DNA from: Sphingorhabdus sp. Alg239-R122
GTDB taxonomy: Bacteria; Pseudomonadota; Alphaproteobacteria; Sphingomonadales; Sphingomonadaceae
Assembly: GCF_900537065.1 (NCBI RefSeq)
Contig: NZ_UNRC01000002.1
Location: forward strand, 1-36,331
Direction of reading: 5' to 3'
DNA: 36,331 bases
Under the pieces are notes generated by a model. The model searched no databases. It saw only the letters and a program-made list of their open reading frames with translations, and had not been told where the DNA came from. Below are positions 8,554 through 16,185 of the stretch, one piece after another. Both the position numbers and the translations under genes were made by a program. The stretch's first letter is position 1. Each line of letters begins with the position of its first letter.

Positions 8554-9159
8554 TCATCGTTGACGAGCCTTGCTGCCGCGCCACCATGCGGTAATCCTGA
8601 CGGCTAGCGCCGCCAGCATGACCGCTGTCAATGCCCTGCCTTCCGGATGATAGCCGGGATCTTCATGGAAAATGCGGCCCGCATAGCTGGCGGTAAAGAT
8701 AAACCAGATATAGTGGATGCCGGTTTTGTGAATCCGCCTCCACCATTTTCCGAACTTCCTCACCGACCAGCTGTTGGACGTCAGCGCCATCACATAAATC
8801 ATCGCATAGGCAAGGCTGCCTGCGACAAGTGTTTCGGGTTCACGGGGACGATAGAGGAGTATATTCACCAGCAGCGCGCCTAGATGGATGGTATGCGCTA
8901 ATGCAAAGCCCAGGCCCCATTGCCTCCGTCGTTTCAGGATCGTTTTTGTGAGCGCGCCCGGCCATAGCCGCACCAGGCTGCTCGCCAGATAGGCTATGAG
9001 GAATAATGGCAGGGCAGCGCGTGCGGTCCAGCGCGCTGCCAGCAATGCCCGCTCTGATAGGCTATCTGCGAACGCAAAAGCCATGGCAATGGCAAAAAGT
9101 CCGGCAAAAAGCCCTGCCAGTATAGGCACCCAGCGATTATCAAGAAGCTTCAGCACCAC
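8554..9159 (-). CDS. YedZ/MsrQ-like ferric-reductase-domain membrane cytochrome b
   Basis: 201 aa and highly hydrophobic, with about six membrane segments. Examples are WVPILAGLFAGLFAIAMAFAF near the N-terminus, ALPLFLIAYLASSLVRLW, LGFALAHTIHLGALLVNILL and ALTAVMLAALAVRITAWW at the end. Histidines in AHTIHLG and RIHKTGIHYIW are spaced like haem b ligands of the ferric-reductase-like domain. MsrQ passes electrons from quinones to the periplasmic methionine-sulfoxide reductase MsrP; no msrP is in the window, so the partner is unknown and the MsrQ name is withheld. Translation probably starts at the GTG at 9159, directly abutting the TAG stop of the upstream zinc-ribbon gene (TAGGTG), which points to translational reinitiation. 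A second in-frame GTG follows at once. Confidence 0.75.
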   Translation of the reverse strand: MVLKLLDNRWVPILAGLFAGLFAIAMAFAFADSLSERALLAARWTARAALPLFLIAYLASSLVRLWPGALTKTILKRRRQWGLGFALAHTIHLGALLVNILLYRPREPETLVAGSLAYAMIYVMALTSNSWSVRKFGKWWRRIHKTGIHYIWFIFTASYAGRIFHEDPGYHPEGRALTAVMLAALAVRITAWWRGSKARQR

Positions 9160-9507
9160 CTATTTCGCACAGCCGATACACTGCGTTGCCATTGGGTCAA
9201 TTTCCAGGCGTTTTGATGCAATCGCCTCACCGCAGCTTGCGCACCAGCCATATTCATCTTCGTCGATGCGTTTCAGTGCTGCTTCTATACGCGCCAGATC
9301 AGATGTGCGCCTCCGTGCTTCGGCTTCGGCCATTTGCTGTTGCTGCATCGCGTCCATGCGTGACAGGCGGCCTACGCTCTGCTGGTCCAATGTGACCGGT
9401 GCGCGCCAGGCGGATGTTTCAGCATCCTGTGCTTTCAGTTCTACCTGCAGCGCAAGCAGCCGGGTTTTCAAACCTACAATTTCTGCATCTGTCAGGCCAT
9501 CTGCCAT
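9160..9507 (-). CDS. DksA/TraR-family zinc-ribbon protein
   Basis: 115 aa. A long helical N-terminal part (about 1-80, rich in Gln, Ala, Glu and Arg, with MDAMQQQQMAEAEARRR) is followed by a four-cysteine zinc ribbon, CxxC (CASC) and CxxC (CIGC) with 17 residues between the pairs. This is the layout of short DksA/TraR proteins that enter the RNA polymerase secondary channel. It is shorter than E. coli DksA (151 aa), and an acidic DxxDA tip is not evident, so it may be a DksA-like paralogue rather than the main ppGpp co-regulator. It sits upstream of the membrane cytochrome with no gap. Confidence 0.85.
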   Translation of the reverse strand: MADGLTDAEIVGLKTRLLALQVELKAQDAETSAWRAPVTLDQQSVGRLSRMDAMQQQQMAEAEARRRTSDLARIEAALKRIDEDEYGWCASCGEAIASKRLEIDPMATQCIGCAK

Positions 9508-9582
9508 AAAGGTGCTCCACTATCCGCATAAAATGCAGTGAAGTTCAGGCTAGGCGCATTCATTGCCGCCCGCAAGCGGACC

Positions 9583-9615
9583 CAATAAAAAGGGCGGCCA
9601 GAAAGCTGGCCGCCC
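9583..9615 (-). terminator. Rho-independent terminator of the DUF3617 lipoprotein gene
   Basis: A perfect 10-bp stem, GGGCGGCCAG (9592-9601) with CTGGCCGCCC (9606-9615), encloses a 4-nt loop. Read on the minus strand it is followed by five Ts (9587-9591), then ATT. It lies 23 bases beyond the stop of the minus-strand gene at 9638. Confidence 0.85.
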
Positions 9616-9637
9616 ATATTTGCCCATGACCCCGTAT

Positions 9638-10186
9638 TTATGACGGACAGTCACCGATGCGCTTGCCGGTGACTTTGGACGTAATGTTCATATTCATGCC
9701 CGTACCCGGCGCGGTCGCGACCATGTTCATATTCATGTCGTAACTGGTTTCGGCATAATCGCCATCCATTTTCATAGTCATCTTGCCTTCACCCTGTCCG
9801 GCAGGCGCGGCACAGCTCATTTCAGACTTGATTTTGCCTCCGCTGATATTGAATTCCTTTACATCGCAATTTGCGTCTTTTTGCGCTGCAAAAAATTCTG
9901 CTCCGGGATTGGCGGCTTTTTCTTCGGTAATGCATTGCTTGACCGAATTCTTGCGGCCCTTCATCATTTCGGCAATGCCCGCGGGTGCACCTTCGGGAAG
10001 GTTTTCGATTTTCACGTCGACAACTTCAACGGTGTTTTCCCACTCACCGGGCTGTAATTTCATTGTGTTCATTTCGGCTGCGACTTCTTCCGTGGAAATT
10101 TTGCCGTCGCCGTCTGTATCGGCACCCTTGTCGCTGCACCCGGCAAGCAGGCCGATCGCTGCGGCGGATAAAATAAGTTTCTTCAT
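9638..10186 (-). CDS. DUF3617-family lipoprotein with an EF-hand loop
   Basis: 182 aa from the ATG at 10186, which has a strong AGGAGG site 7 nt upstream; the longer frame to 10369 overlaps uvrB and is not real. The N-terminus is a lipoprotein signal with lipobox LLAGC (Cys17). Residues 23-34 (DTDGDGKISTEE) are a textbook 12-residue EF-hand calcium loop with D at 1, 3 and 5, G at 6, I at 8 and E at 12. The rest resembles DUF3617 proteins: WENTVEVVDV early, cysteines in VKQCITEEKA and NCDVKEF, Met-rich strands (MTMKMDGDYAETSYDMNMNM), and a closing TGKRIGDCPS. DUF3617 proteins are periplasmic or envelope proteins of unknown function. It is divergent from uvrB across 115 bp. Confidence 0.85.
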   Translation of the reverse strand: MKKLILSAAAIGLLAGCSDKGADTDGDGKISTEEVAAEMNTMKLQPGEWENTVEVVDVKIENLPEGAPAGIAEMMKGRKNSVKQCITEEKAANPGAEFFAAQKDANCDVKEFNISGGKIKSEMSCAAPAGQGEGKMTMKMDGDYAETSYDMNMNMVATAPGTGMNMNITSKVTGKRIGDCPS

Positions 10187-10301
10187 GGGAAAACCCTCCT
10201 GTAAATGATGCGGGTGAGCATACAGGCTCTCGTCGCTAAATCCAGAATATTTCTGACAGGCTGGGGGTGACAGTGCACCATGTACATTCCATATAAGCAT
10301 T

Positions 10302-12485
10302 ATGTCACAGCTCATCATCCGTCGCGGGCTGGAAGAGCCCGAAACAGATCGGGATTTTGTCCCGCACAAACCGGCGCGTCCGGAAAAGTCCGATGGTGGC
10401 CGGCGTTTTGAGCTGGTCAGCGATTATGAGCCGTCGGGGGACCAGCCGGCGGCCATCGCTGAAATTGTTGAAAGCATTGGGGATCAGGATCAGGATCAGG
10501 TGCTGCTCGGTGTCACTGGTTCAGGCAAAACATTCACTATGGCCAAGGTGATTGAACAGACCCAGCGTCCCGCGCTGGTGCTTGCGCCCAACAAGATATT
10601 GGCAGCACAGCTTTACGGCGAATTCAAAAGCTTTTTCCCGAATAATGCAGTCGAATATTTCGTCAGCTATTATGACTATTACCAGCCCGAAGCTTATGTG
10701 CCGCGCAGTGACACCTATATCGAAAAAGAATCGAGCGTGAATGAGGCGATTGACCGGATGCGTCATTCGGCGACACGGTCGCTGCTGGAGCGCGATGATG
10801 TGATTATCGTCGCGTCGGTGTCCTGTATTTACGGCATCGGTTCGGTTGAAACCTATTCAGCAATGATTTTCGACCTGAAAAAAGGTGAAAATGTCGACCA
10901 GCGCGAACTGATCCGCAAGCTGGTCGCATTGCAGTATAAACGTAATGACACTGCTTTTGCGCGTGGCAATTTCCGGGTGCGTGGTGACAGCCTGGAAATA
11001 TTTCCTTCGCATTATGACGATATGGCGTGGCGCATTTCGTTTTTTGGCGATGAGGTGGAGGAGATTTCCGAATTCGACCCCCTTACAGGCAAGAAAAGTG
11101 GCAATCTGGATCGGATTCGCATCTATGCCAATTCGCACTATGTGACGCCCGGCCCGACCATGAAACAGGCAAGCGAAGCGATAAAGTTTGAACTTGCCGA
11201 ACGGTTGAAAGAGCTGGAAGCTGAAGGGCGATTGCTCGAAGCGCAAAGGCTGGAGCAGCGCACGCATTTCGACCTGGAGATGATTGCTGCGACGGGCAGT
11301 TGTGCGGGGATTGAGAATTATTCACGGTTCCTGACCGGTCGCTTGCCGGGCGAGCCGCCGCCGACACTGTTTGAATATCTACCGGAAAATGCATTGCTGT
11401 TCGTCGATGAAAGCCACCAGACAATCCCGCAGATAGGTGCGATGTCAAAAGGCGATCACCGCCGCAAACTGACTTTGGCAGAGCATGGCTTTCGCCTGCC
11501 CAGCTGCATCGACAATCGCCCACTGCGTTTCAACGAATGGGATGCGATGCGGCCTCAGACGGTCAGTGTTTCAGCCACGCCCGGTAACTGGGAAATGGAA
11601 CGTACGGACGGCGTGTTCAGTGAACAGGTAATCCGTCCCACGGGCCTGATTGATCCGCCTGTGGAAATCCGTCCGGTTGAGGAACAGGTTGATGATCTGA
11701 TCAATGAATGCCGGAAAGTAGCAGAAGCGGGCTATCGTACGCTTGTCACCACGCTGACCAAGCGCATGGCCGAGGACCTGACCGAGTTTATGCATGAGGC
11801 GGGCATTAAGGTGCGTTATATGCACAGTGATGTCGAAACGCTGGAGCGGATCGAGCTGATCCGTGATTTGCGCATGGGTGTCTATGATGTGCTGATCGGC
11901 ATCAACCTGCTGCGCGAAGGCCTTGATATTCCTGAATGCGGGCTAGTGGCGATACTGGACGCTGACAAGGAAGGCTTTCTGCGCAGTGAAACTTCGTTGA
12001 TCCAGACCATTGGCCGTGCCGCGCGCAATGTCGATGGCCGTGTCATTCTCTACGCGGACCGGATGACAGGCTCGATGGAACGCGCGCTCAATGAAACGGA
12101 CCGCCGCCGTGAAAAACAGCTCGCCTATAACAAGGAACACGGCATCACGCCCAAAACAATCAAGCGCAATATTGGTGATATTGTTGGCCATGTGACGCAG
12201 CGCGATGCCGTCACTGTGGATACAGGCAGTGATGATGCAGAACATATGGTCGGGCATAATCTGCGCGCGCATATTGAGGACCTGGAAAAACGCATGCGCG
12301 TCGCCGCAGCGGATCTGGAATTTGAGGAGGCTGGGCGTTTGCGCGACGAGATCCGTAAGCTTGAGGCTGAGGAGCTGGGTTTGCCCGCCGACGAACAGGT
12401 GGCCCGCCCAAAGGGCCGCGCCACCGAAGGCAAGCCTGGCACGCGCAAAATGCGCTATGGCCGTACGCAGCGAAAGATAAACTAG
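10302..12485 (+). CDS. uvrB: UvrABC system protein B (excision nuclease subunit)
   Basis: 727 aa, about 50 longer than E. coli UvrB owing to N- and C-terminal extensions. UvrB is the damage-verifying helicase of nucleotide excision repair, loaded by UvrA and then recruiting UvrC. Visible features are Walker A GVTGSGKT (about 69-76), the beta-hairpin region [18 protein letters not shown], the DESH box ([13 protein letters not shown]), motif [10 protein letters not shown], and a C-terminal UVR motif for UvrC binding ([20 protein letters not shown], about 657-676). The tail after the UVR motif is basic ([13 protein letters not shown]). I found no alphaproteobacterial-type LexA box (GTTC-N7-GTTC) in the 115-bp divergent gap, so SOS control is not supported by inspection. 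Confidence 0.97.
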   Translation: MSQLIIRRGLEEPETDRDFVPHKPARPEKSDGGRRFELVSDYEPSGDQPAAIAEIVESIGDQDQDQVLLGVTGSGKTFTMAKVIEQTQRPALVLAPNKILAAQLYGEFKSFFPNNAVEYFVSYYDYYQPEAYVPRSDTYIEKESSVNEAIDRMRHSATRSLLERDDVIIVASVSCIYGIGSVETYSAMIFDLKKGENVDQRELIRKLVALQYKRNDTAFARGNFRVRGDSLEIFPSHYDDMAWRISFFGDEVEEISEFDPLTGKKSGNLDRIRIYANSHYVTPGPTMKQASEAIKFELAERLKELEAEGRLLEAQRLEQRTHFDLEMIAATGSCAGIENYSRFLTGRLPGEPPPTLFEYLPENALLFVDESHQTIPQIGAMSKGDHRRKLTLAEHGFRLPSCIDNRPLRFNEWDAMRPQTVSVSATPGNWEMERTDGVFSEQVIRPTGLIDPPVEIRPVEEQVDDLINECRKVAEAGYRTLVTTLTKRMAEDLTEFMHEAGIKVRYMHSDVETLERIELIRDLRMGVYDVLIGINLLREGLDIPECGLVAILDADKEGFLRSETSLIQTIGRAARNVDGRVILYADRMTGSMERALNETDRRREKQLAYNKEHGITPKTIKRNIGDIVGHVTQRDAVTVDTGSDDAEHMVGHNLRAHIEDLEKRMRVAAADLEFEEAGRLRDEIRKLEAEELGLPADEQVARPKGRATEGKPGTRKMRYGRTQRKIN

Positions 12486-12536
12486 TATATACTGCCACTA
12501 AGTGCCATGTATTCAAAAGGCTTTATCGCCGCACTG

Positions 12537-12561
12537 CTTCGGGTCGCACCAACCGAAGGAG
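12537..12561 (+). promoter_or_regulatory. Hairpin overlapping a Shine-Dalgarno
   Basis: CTTCGG (12537-12542) is perfectly complementary to CCGAAG (12553-12558), with a 10-nt loop. The ribosome site AAGGAG (12556-12561) of the small ORF at 12569 is half inside the stem. In RNA this could reduce initiation until the stem opens, as in RNA thermometers or leader switches. It is a short stem, so the effect is inferred and not demonstrated. Confidence 0.35.
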
Positions 12562-12568
12562 TATTATT

Positions 12569-12679
12569 ATGGAAATTTCAGAACTGTCGAACACGCTGCC
12601 ACCGTCACGCCAGCGGCTTATTCACTTTGGCCATGCTGAGGTCCGCTACGGGTTTAACCCAGATATACCTCTGCTGTAA
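12569..12679 (+). CDS. Possible 36-aa small protein, unrecognised
   Basis: This short ORF in the 363-bp gap between uvrB and the next lipoprotein gene runs from the ATG at 12569 to TAA at 12677. It is preceded by AAGGAG with an 7-nt spacer, one of the better ribosome sites in the window. The peptide starts MEISELSNTLPPSRQRL, continues with an aromatic and basic middle (HFGHAEVRYGFN) and ends PDIPLL; it has no signal or membrane segment. About 50 nt downstream is a compact dyad (GCTGGCCAGC, 12733-12742) flanked by AAAA and TTTT that could end the transcript, and TGTCC/GGACA at 12761-12772. I recognise no family. It could be a genuine small protein, a leader peptide, or chance. The rest of the gap, to 12848, contains no other supported gene. 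Confidence 0.35.
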   Translation: MEISELSNTLPPSRQRLIHFGHAEVRYGFNPDIPLL

Positions 12680-12848
12680 TTCGATCTTTCCGGAGGTTGT
12701 GAAAAAGACAAACCTTGTTGATGTTGTAAAAGGCTGGCCAGCTTTTCGACCAAGGCGCATTGTCCTTGGACATACTGGCCGGACTCCTCCTTGCCTTATC
12801 TGCACACAGGGCGCAAAATGGGGCGTATATCGCTTAGGGGAGAATATC

Positions 12849-13640
12849 ATGCGTCATTCGATCAGGGCTGCACTGGCCGCAACTGTTTTTACCATCAGCT
12901 TGTCTGCGTGCGCCACATATGGTGATTCATCAGATATAGTCGCTGCACCGCCACCCGACTTTACTGCTGCCGTGAACAGCACAGGCCGGGCTGCGGATGA
13001 TATCAAGCTTGATGAAAGCCGAAAACCGGCGCAAGTGCTAGGATTTTTGGGCCTTGAACGTGGCGACCATGCGCTCGATATTCTTGCCGGTGGCGGGTAT
13101 TACAGTGAAATCATGGCGCGCGCCGTTGGTTCCGAAGGCAAGGTGACGGCACATAATGTGAAATTTTTTACCGAAGGTGAGAAAAACGAAGCTAAATGGG
13201 CTGGCGTGACATCGCGCAACTCCAATATATCGGTCTATCTCAAACCCTATAATGAATTTACGGCACCTGCCGGAAGTTATGATTTTGCGCTGTTCCATAT
13301 GGTTTATCACGATGCATATTGGGAAAGCGAGCGGTTCAAATTCCCGCGGATGGAGCCCGCCACCCTTCTTGCAAACCTCTATGCTGCCATGAAGCCTGGC
13401 GGTATTGTCGGTGTGGTCGACCATGTCGCAGATCCGGGCGATACGCGACAGACAGTTGATAAACTGCACCGGATTGACCCCGCGGTTGTCAAAGCGGACT
13501 TTGCTGCGGCGGGATTTGTGCTGGACGATGAAAGCGCATTGCTTGCCAATGCAGACGATGACCACGCAAAGCTTGTCTTTGACCCTGCCGTGCGTGGAAA
13601 GACAGACCGGTTTATATTTAAATTCCGGAAGCCGGAGTGA
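12849..13640 (+). CDS. Predicted SAM-methyltransferase-fold lipoprotein (COG4798-like)
   Basis: 263 aa from the ATG at 12849, with GGGGAG upstream; the frame is open back to 12507, but that part lacks a good start. A lipoprotein signal peptide ends in LSAC (Cys21). The mature protein looks like a Rossmann methyltransferase: motif I is DILAGGGYYSEIMARAVG, followed by GKVTAHNVKFF, a FALFHMVYHD segment in the motif IV region and GGIVGVVDHVADPGD. It resembles the predicted methyltransferases of COG4798, which often carry export signals. Cytoplasmic SAM would not be available to an exported enzyme, so either it uses the fold for something else or it is not exported as predicted. Substrate unknown. 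Confidence 0.8.
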   Translation: MRHSIRAALAATVFTISLSACATYGDSSDIVAAPPPDFTAAVNSTGRAADDIKLDESRKPAQVLGFLGLERGDHALDILAGGGYYSEIMARAVGSEGKVTAHNVKFFTEGEKNEAKWAGVTSRNSNISVYLKPYNEFTAPAGSYDFALFHMVYHDAYWESERFKFPRMEPATLLANLYAAMKPGGIVGVVDHVADPGDTRQTVDKLHRIDPAVVKADFAAAGFVLDDESALLANADDDHAKLVFDPAVRGKTDRFIFKFRKPE

Positions 13641-13679
13641 TTTTACATATAAATACGCTATAGAATCACATGTTTAAAT

Positions 13680-13707
13680 AACGGCTGGTGCTGCGTCACC
13701 AGCCGTT
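13680..13707 (-). terminator. Strong 11-bp hairpin, possible dsbD-side terminator
   Basis: AACGGCTGGTG (13680-13690) and CACCAGCCGTT (13697-13707) form a perfect 11-bp stem with a 6-nt loop (CTGCGT). On the minus strand it is followed by ATTTAAAC, a weak U-rich tail, and on the plus strand by CATCCC. It is therefore a better terminator for leftward transcripts from dsbD, though it is 242 bases beyond that stop. It may also protect the 3' end of the plus-strand lipoprotein mRNA. Confidence 0.5.
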
Positions 13708-13756
13708 CATCCCAGGTTTAGCTACACGCTCATATATGCCGATGGGCTTTGAGAAC

Positions 13757-13784
13757 AGGCGCCTCTTGCGGGCGCCTTTGTTTT
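13757..13784 (+). terminator. Rho-independent terminator, plus strand
   Basis: AGGCGCC (13757-13763) pairs with GGCGCCT (13771-13777) around a 7-nt loop, followed directly by a TTTGTTTT tract on the plus strand. It probably ends the transcript from the methyltransferase-fold lipoprotein gene whose stop is at 13640, or a short RNA from the intervening 115 bases. Confidence 0.7.
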
Positions 13785-13801
13785 GGCTGCTCCGTTGCAA
13801 A

Positions 13802-13937
13802 GTGGCCGCACATTCTTTCAAGCCGAACAGTTTATGTGTTTCCACCGGAAACCCTCAGGGTCGCAACCGGTTGGATAGGGCGAGGGCAGCCAAGAGCTCC
13901 TGCATATAGGTCCTTTCGGGTCGACCTGCCTTCGCCC
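13802..13937 (+). ncRNA. Candidate structured RNA, unassigned
   Basis: This non-coding stretch lies between a plus-strand terminator and the 3' end of dsbD. Three dyads sit side by side: GCACAT (13808-13813) with ATGTGT (13834-13839); TCCACCGG (13841-13848) with CCGGTTGGA (13867-13875), with one bulge and an inner ACCC/GGGT; and a 12-bp stem, 13878-13889 with 13926-13937. In the plus-strand transcript the first and third stems each contain a G-U pair, but in the minus-strand transcript the same positions would be A-C mismatches, so the plus strand is the likelier RNA. I could not match it to RNase P, tmRNA, SRP RNA or a riboswitch by eye; a divergent 6S-type RNA cannot be excluded. No clear promoter or T-tract of its own is visible. 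Confidence 0.35.
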
Positions 13938-13948
13938 AACTTCCCTTG

Positions 13949-16096
13949 CTATTTTGCAAGGCCAGTCAGCATTCCCGGGGTCAGGATTTGCGGTAATATC
14001 TGCTGCTCGCCACCTGCGGGATAATAGACATAGAGCGGTACGCCCGACCGGCCATTGGCTTCAAGATAGCGGGTGATTTCGGCATCACGCCGTGTCCAGT
14101 CACCTTTCAGCACAGCAATATCGGCGTTTGCAAAGGCTTTTGCGGTTCCTTCGCGTTCTATCGCGGCGGCTTCATTCACTTTGCACGTCACGCACCAGTC
14201 AGCGGTGAAATAGGCAAAAACCGGACGGCCTTCAGCGCGCAATTCCGCCAGCCGTGCAGCGCTATAAGGCTCGCTGGGCAAAGTAGCGTCCGCACTTCGG
14301 GCCGCGCCAGGCCTGCCCGTATCCGTATCGCCTGCAAGATGTGACATGGCATATATGCCAGCCAGTACCAAACCAGCCAGTGGCACGGTAATCCAGAGTG
14401 CTGCGGCTTTGCCTTGACGCTGTCTTTGCCCTGCCCACCACAGGAAAAAGGCCAGTAGCATGGTCGCCATCAGCGCCAACACCAGCGCATTGGAGCCGGA
14501 AAGCTGCCCCATCAGCCATAAAAGAGCCAGCACAGTGAGGAACATGGGCAATGACATGATCTTGCGGAATGTTTCCATCCATGTGCCTGGTTTTGGTAAC
14601 CGGCGCCGTAGCGCCGGGGTAAAGCCAAGTGCAAGGAAAGGTAGTGCCAACCCCAACCCCAACCCGGCAAAGACCAGCATGGCAGCAAGCGGGGGCAGCA
14701 CCAGCGCACTGCCCATCGCGACTGCCATAAAAGGGCCGGTGCAGGGTGTTGCGACAAAAGCCGCAAGCGCACCAGTCCAAAATGCGCCCGATGTGCCGCC
14801 GCCTGCTGCCCGGTCATGCCCAATGGCGAGCGCGCCAATTTCAAATAACCCGGCAAGGTTGAACGCAATTACCGTAACGACCAACAGCAGCACGAACACC
14901 ACGCGCGGGTCCTGTAACTGGAAAGCCCAGCCAACCTGTTCGCCCGCCGCGCGCAGGCCCAGCATCACTGCGCCCAGGGCCACGCATACCAGCATGATAC
15001 CGACTGTATAGGCAATGGCCTCGCGCCGCGCGGCGACTTCATCTCCGCCGATTTTGGCGAGGCTTATCGCTTTCAAGCTGAGTATCGGAAAGACGCACGG
15101 CATGATGTTGAGCAGCAGTCCGCCCAGCACTGCGCCGCCCAGTGCGGCAACCAACAGGAGCAAGCTGGCTTCGCTGGTTCCGGCTGTGCTTTCGCCAGTA
15201 TCCGATGTATATAATAGCTCACCGCCAGCAGGGACGCTGCCTTTGTCAGCCACAACGCTGAGCCCGAAACCAGGTGCAATTTTCAGAACGCCCTGAAGCA
15301 TTTCCAGCTTGCCCAGCTGCGATGCCGGACCTGTATTGGCCTTGGCCTCTACAACAACATTTTGCCCATTGCGGTACACGCGCATGGGCGCGCCATAGTC
15401 AATGGCGCCTGTTGTGGCGGGGAAAAAATAGGGTACTTCCAGTTCTCCGCCCTCGGGATAAGGAATCGCAATGCGCACCGTGTTGCCATCAATCGCGAAG
15501 CGGCCAGTGCTGCCTAACGGGGCGGGTAACTTCTCGCGGAACGCGTCGAATTGTTCGCTGCGAACTACCCCCTCGCTGCTATCGCCGGTCACGATGCTGG
15601 TCTGGAATGTGCCTGTCTCGGGGACACATACTTTATCCGTACAAGCCAACCATTCCAGCTTCACAGCGATATCCAGATACTCGCCTGCGGCGATACTTGC
15701 GTCTATTTTCACCGGCACAAGAACAGCGTAATTTTCTTCAAAAACATAGTTCATCAGGCCAAAAGCAACCCAGGGTTTCGGGACCGGATATTGCAGCTCG
15801 CCTGCTGTTACGCCTTCTGGCAGGGCCCAGTCGGCCTGCATACCATAACCCGCATCACCCGGATTTTCCCAATATCCATGCCAGCCAGCTTCGGGCTGCA
15901 TGATAAAGGCGAACATGACAGTTTCACCGGAGCGGACAACATCCATTTCCGGTTGCAACACAACCTTGATATTGGTCTGTTTTCCTGAGGCCGCGATGTG
16001 CGGCGCACTTTCGGCCACATTCTGCGTGGATGCGGCATAGGGTGCGCAGAGGATGAGCATGAGAAAAGCGCAGAAACTGTAAAATAGCGGCTTCAT
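13949..16096 (-). CDS. dsbD: Protein-disulfide reductase DsbD family
   Basis: 715 aa. A signal peptide (FCAFLMLILCAPYAAST) precedes an N-terminal periplasmic domain (about 30-290) with the WLACTDKVCVPE pair of cysteines. The central membrane domain (about 300-590) has several TM helices and cysteines in LNIMPCVFPILSLKAI and FVATPCTGPFMAVAMGSAL. The C-terminal thioredoxin-like domain has CVTC at about 635-638 (YFTADWCVTCKVNEA). This three-domain relay moves electrons from cytoplasmic thioredoxin through the membrane to periplasmic disulfide isomerase, cytochrome c maturation or repair proteins. It is longer than E. coli DsbD, mainly in the N-terminal domain. It lies 89 bp downstream of tldD on the same strand. 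The stop codon lies in a small hairpin (CCTTGC/GCAAGG, 13944-13961). Confidence 0.93.
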   Translation of the reverse strand: MKPLFYSFCAFLMLILCAPYAASTQNVAESAPHIAASGKQTNIKVVLQPEMDVVRSGETVMFAFIMQPEAGWHGYWENPGDAGYGMQADWALPEGVTAGELQYPVPKPWVAFGLMNYVFEENYAVLVPVKIDASIAAGEYLDIAVKLEWLACTDKVCVPETGTFQTSIVTGDSSEGVVRSEQFDAFREKLPAPLGSTGRFAIDGNTVRIAIPYPEGGELEVPYFFPATTGAIDYGAPMRVYRNGQNVVVEAKANTGPASQLGKLEMLQGVLKIAPGFGLSVVADKGSVPAGGELLYTSDTGESTAGTSEASLLLLVAALGGAVLGGLLLNIMPCVFPILSLKAISLAKIGGDEVAARREAIAYTVGIMLVCVALGAVMLGLRAAGEQVGWAFQLQDPRVVFVLLLVVTVIAFNLAGLFEIGALAIGHDRAAGGGTSGAFWTGALAAFVATPCTGPFMAVAMGSALVLPPLAAMLVFAGLGLGLALPFLALGFTPALRRRLPKPGTWMETFRKIMSLPMFLTVLALLWLMGQLSGSNALVLALMATMLLAFFLWWAGQRQRQGKAAALWITVPLAGLVLAGIYAMSHLAGDTDTGRPGAARSADATLPSEPYSAARLAELRAEGRPVFAYFTADWCVTCKVNEAAAIEREGTAKAFANADIAVLKGDWTRRDAEITRYLEANGRSGVPLYVYYPAGGEQQILPQILTPGMLTGLAK

Positions 16097-16185
16097 TTCA
16101 ACACACCAGATCCGGTTTTCCCATATTTATCCTGTGCAACCACATGTGCCCATATATCCGGTAGCCCATGCGAAAGGTTACAATA

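Noticed and set aside
10187-10301. LexA/SOS box before uvrB
   Set aside because: No GTTC-N7-GTTC or CTGT-N8-ACAG arrangement is seen; only a short GGTG/CACC dyad is present.
13785-13805. Insertion-sequence end resembling IS6-family inverted repeats (CCGTTGCAAAGT)
   Set aside because: The match is short and imperfect, there is no transposase remnant or second end, and no target duplication.
13862-13906. Minus-strand short peptide (MQELLAALALSNRLRP) as an attenuator leader
   Set aside because: No amino-acid biosynthesis gene follows on that strand, the codon content is not enriched in one amino acid, and stem pairing favours the plus strand.
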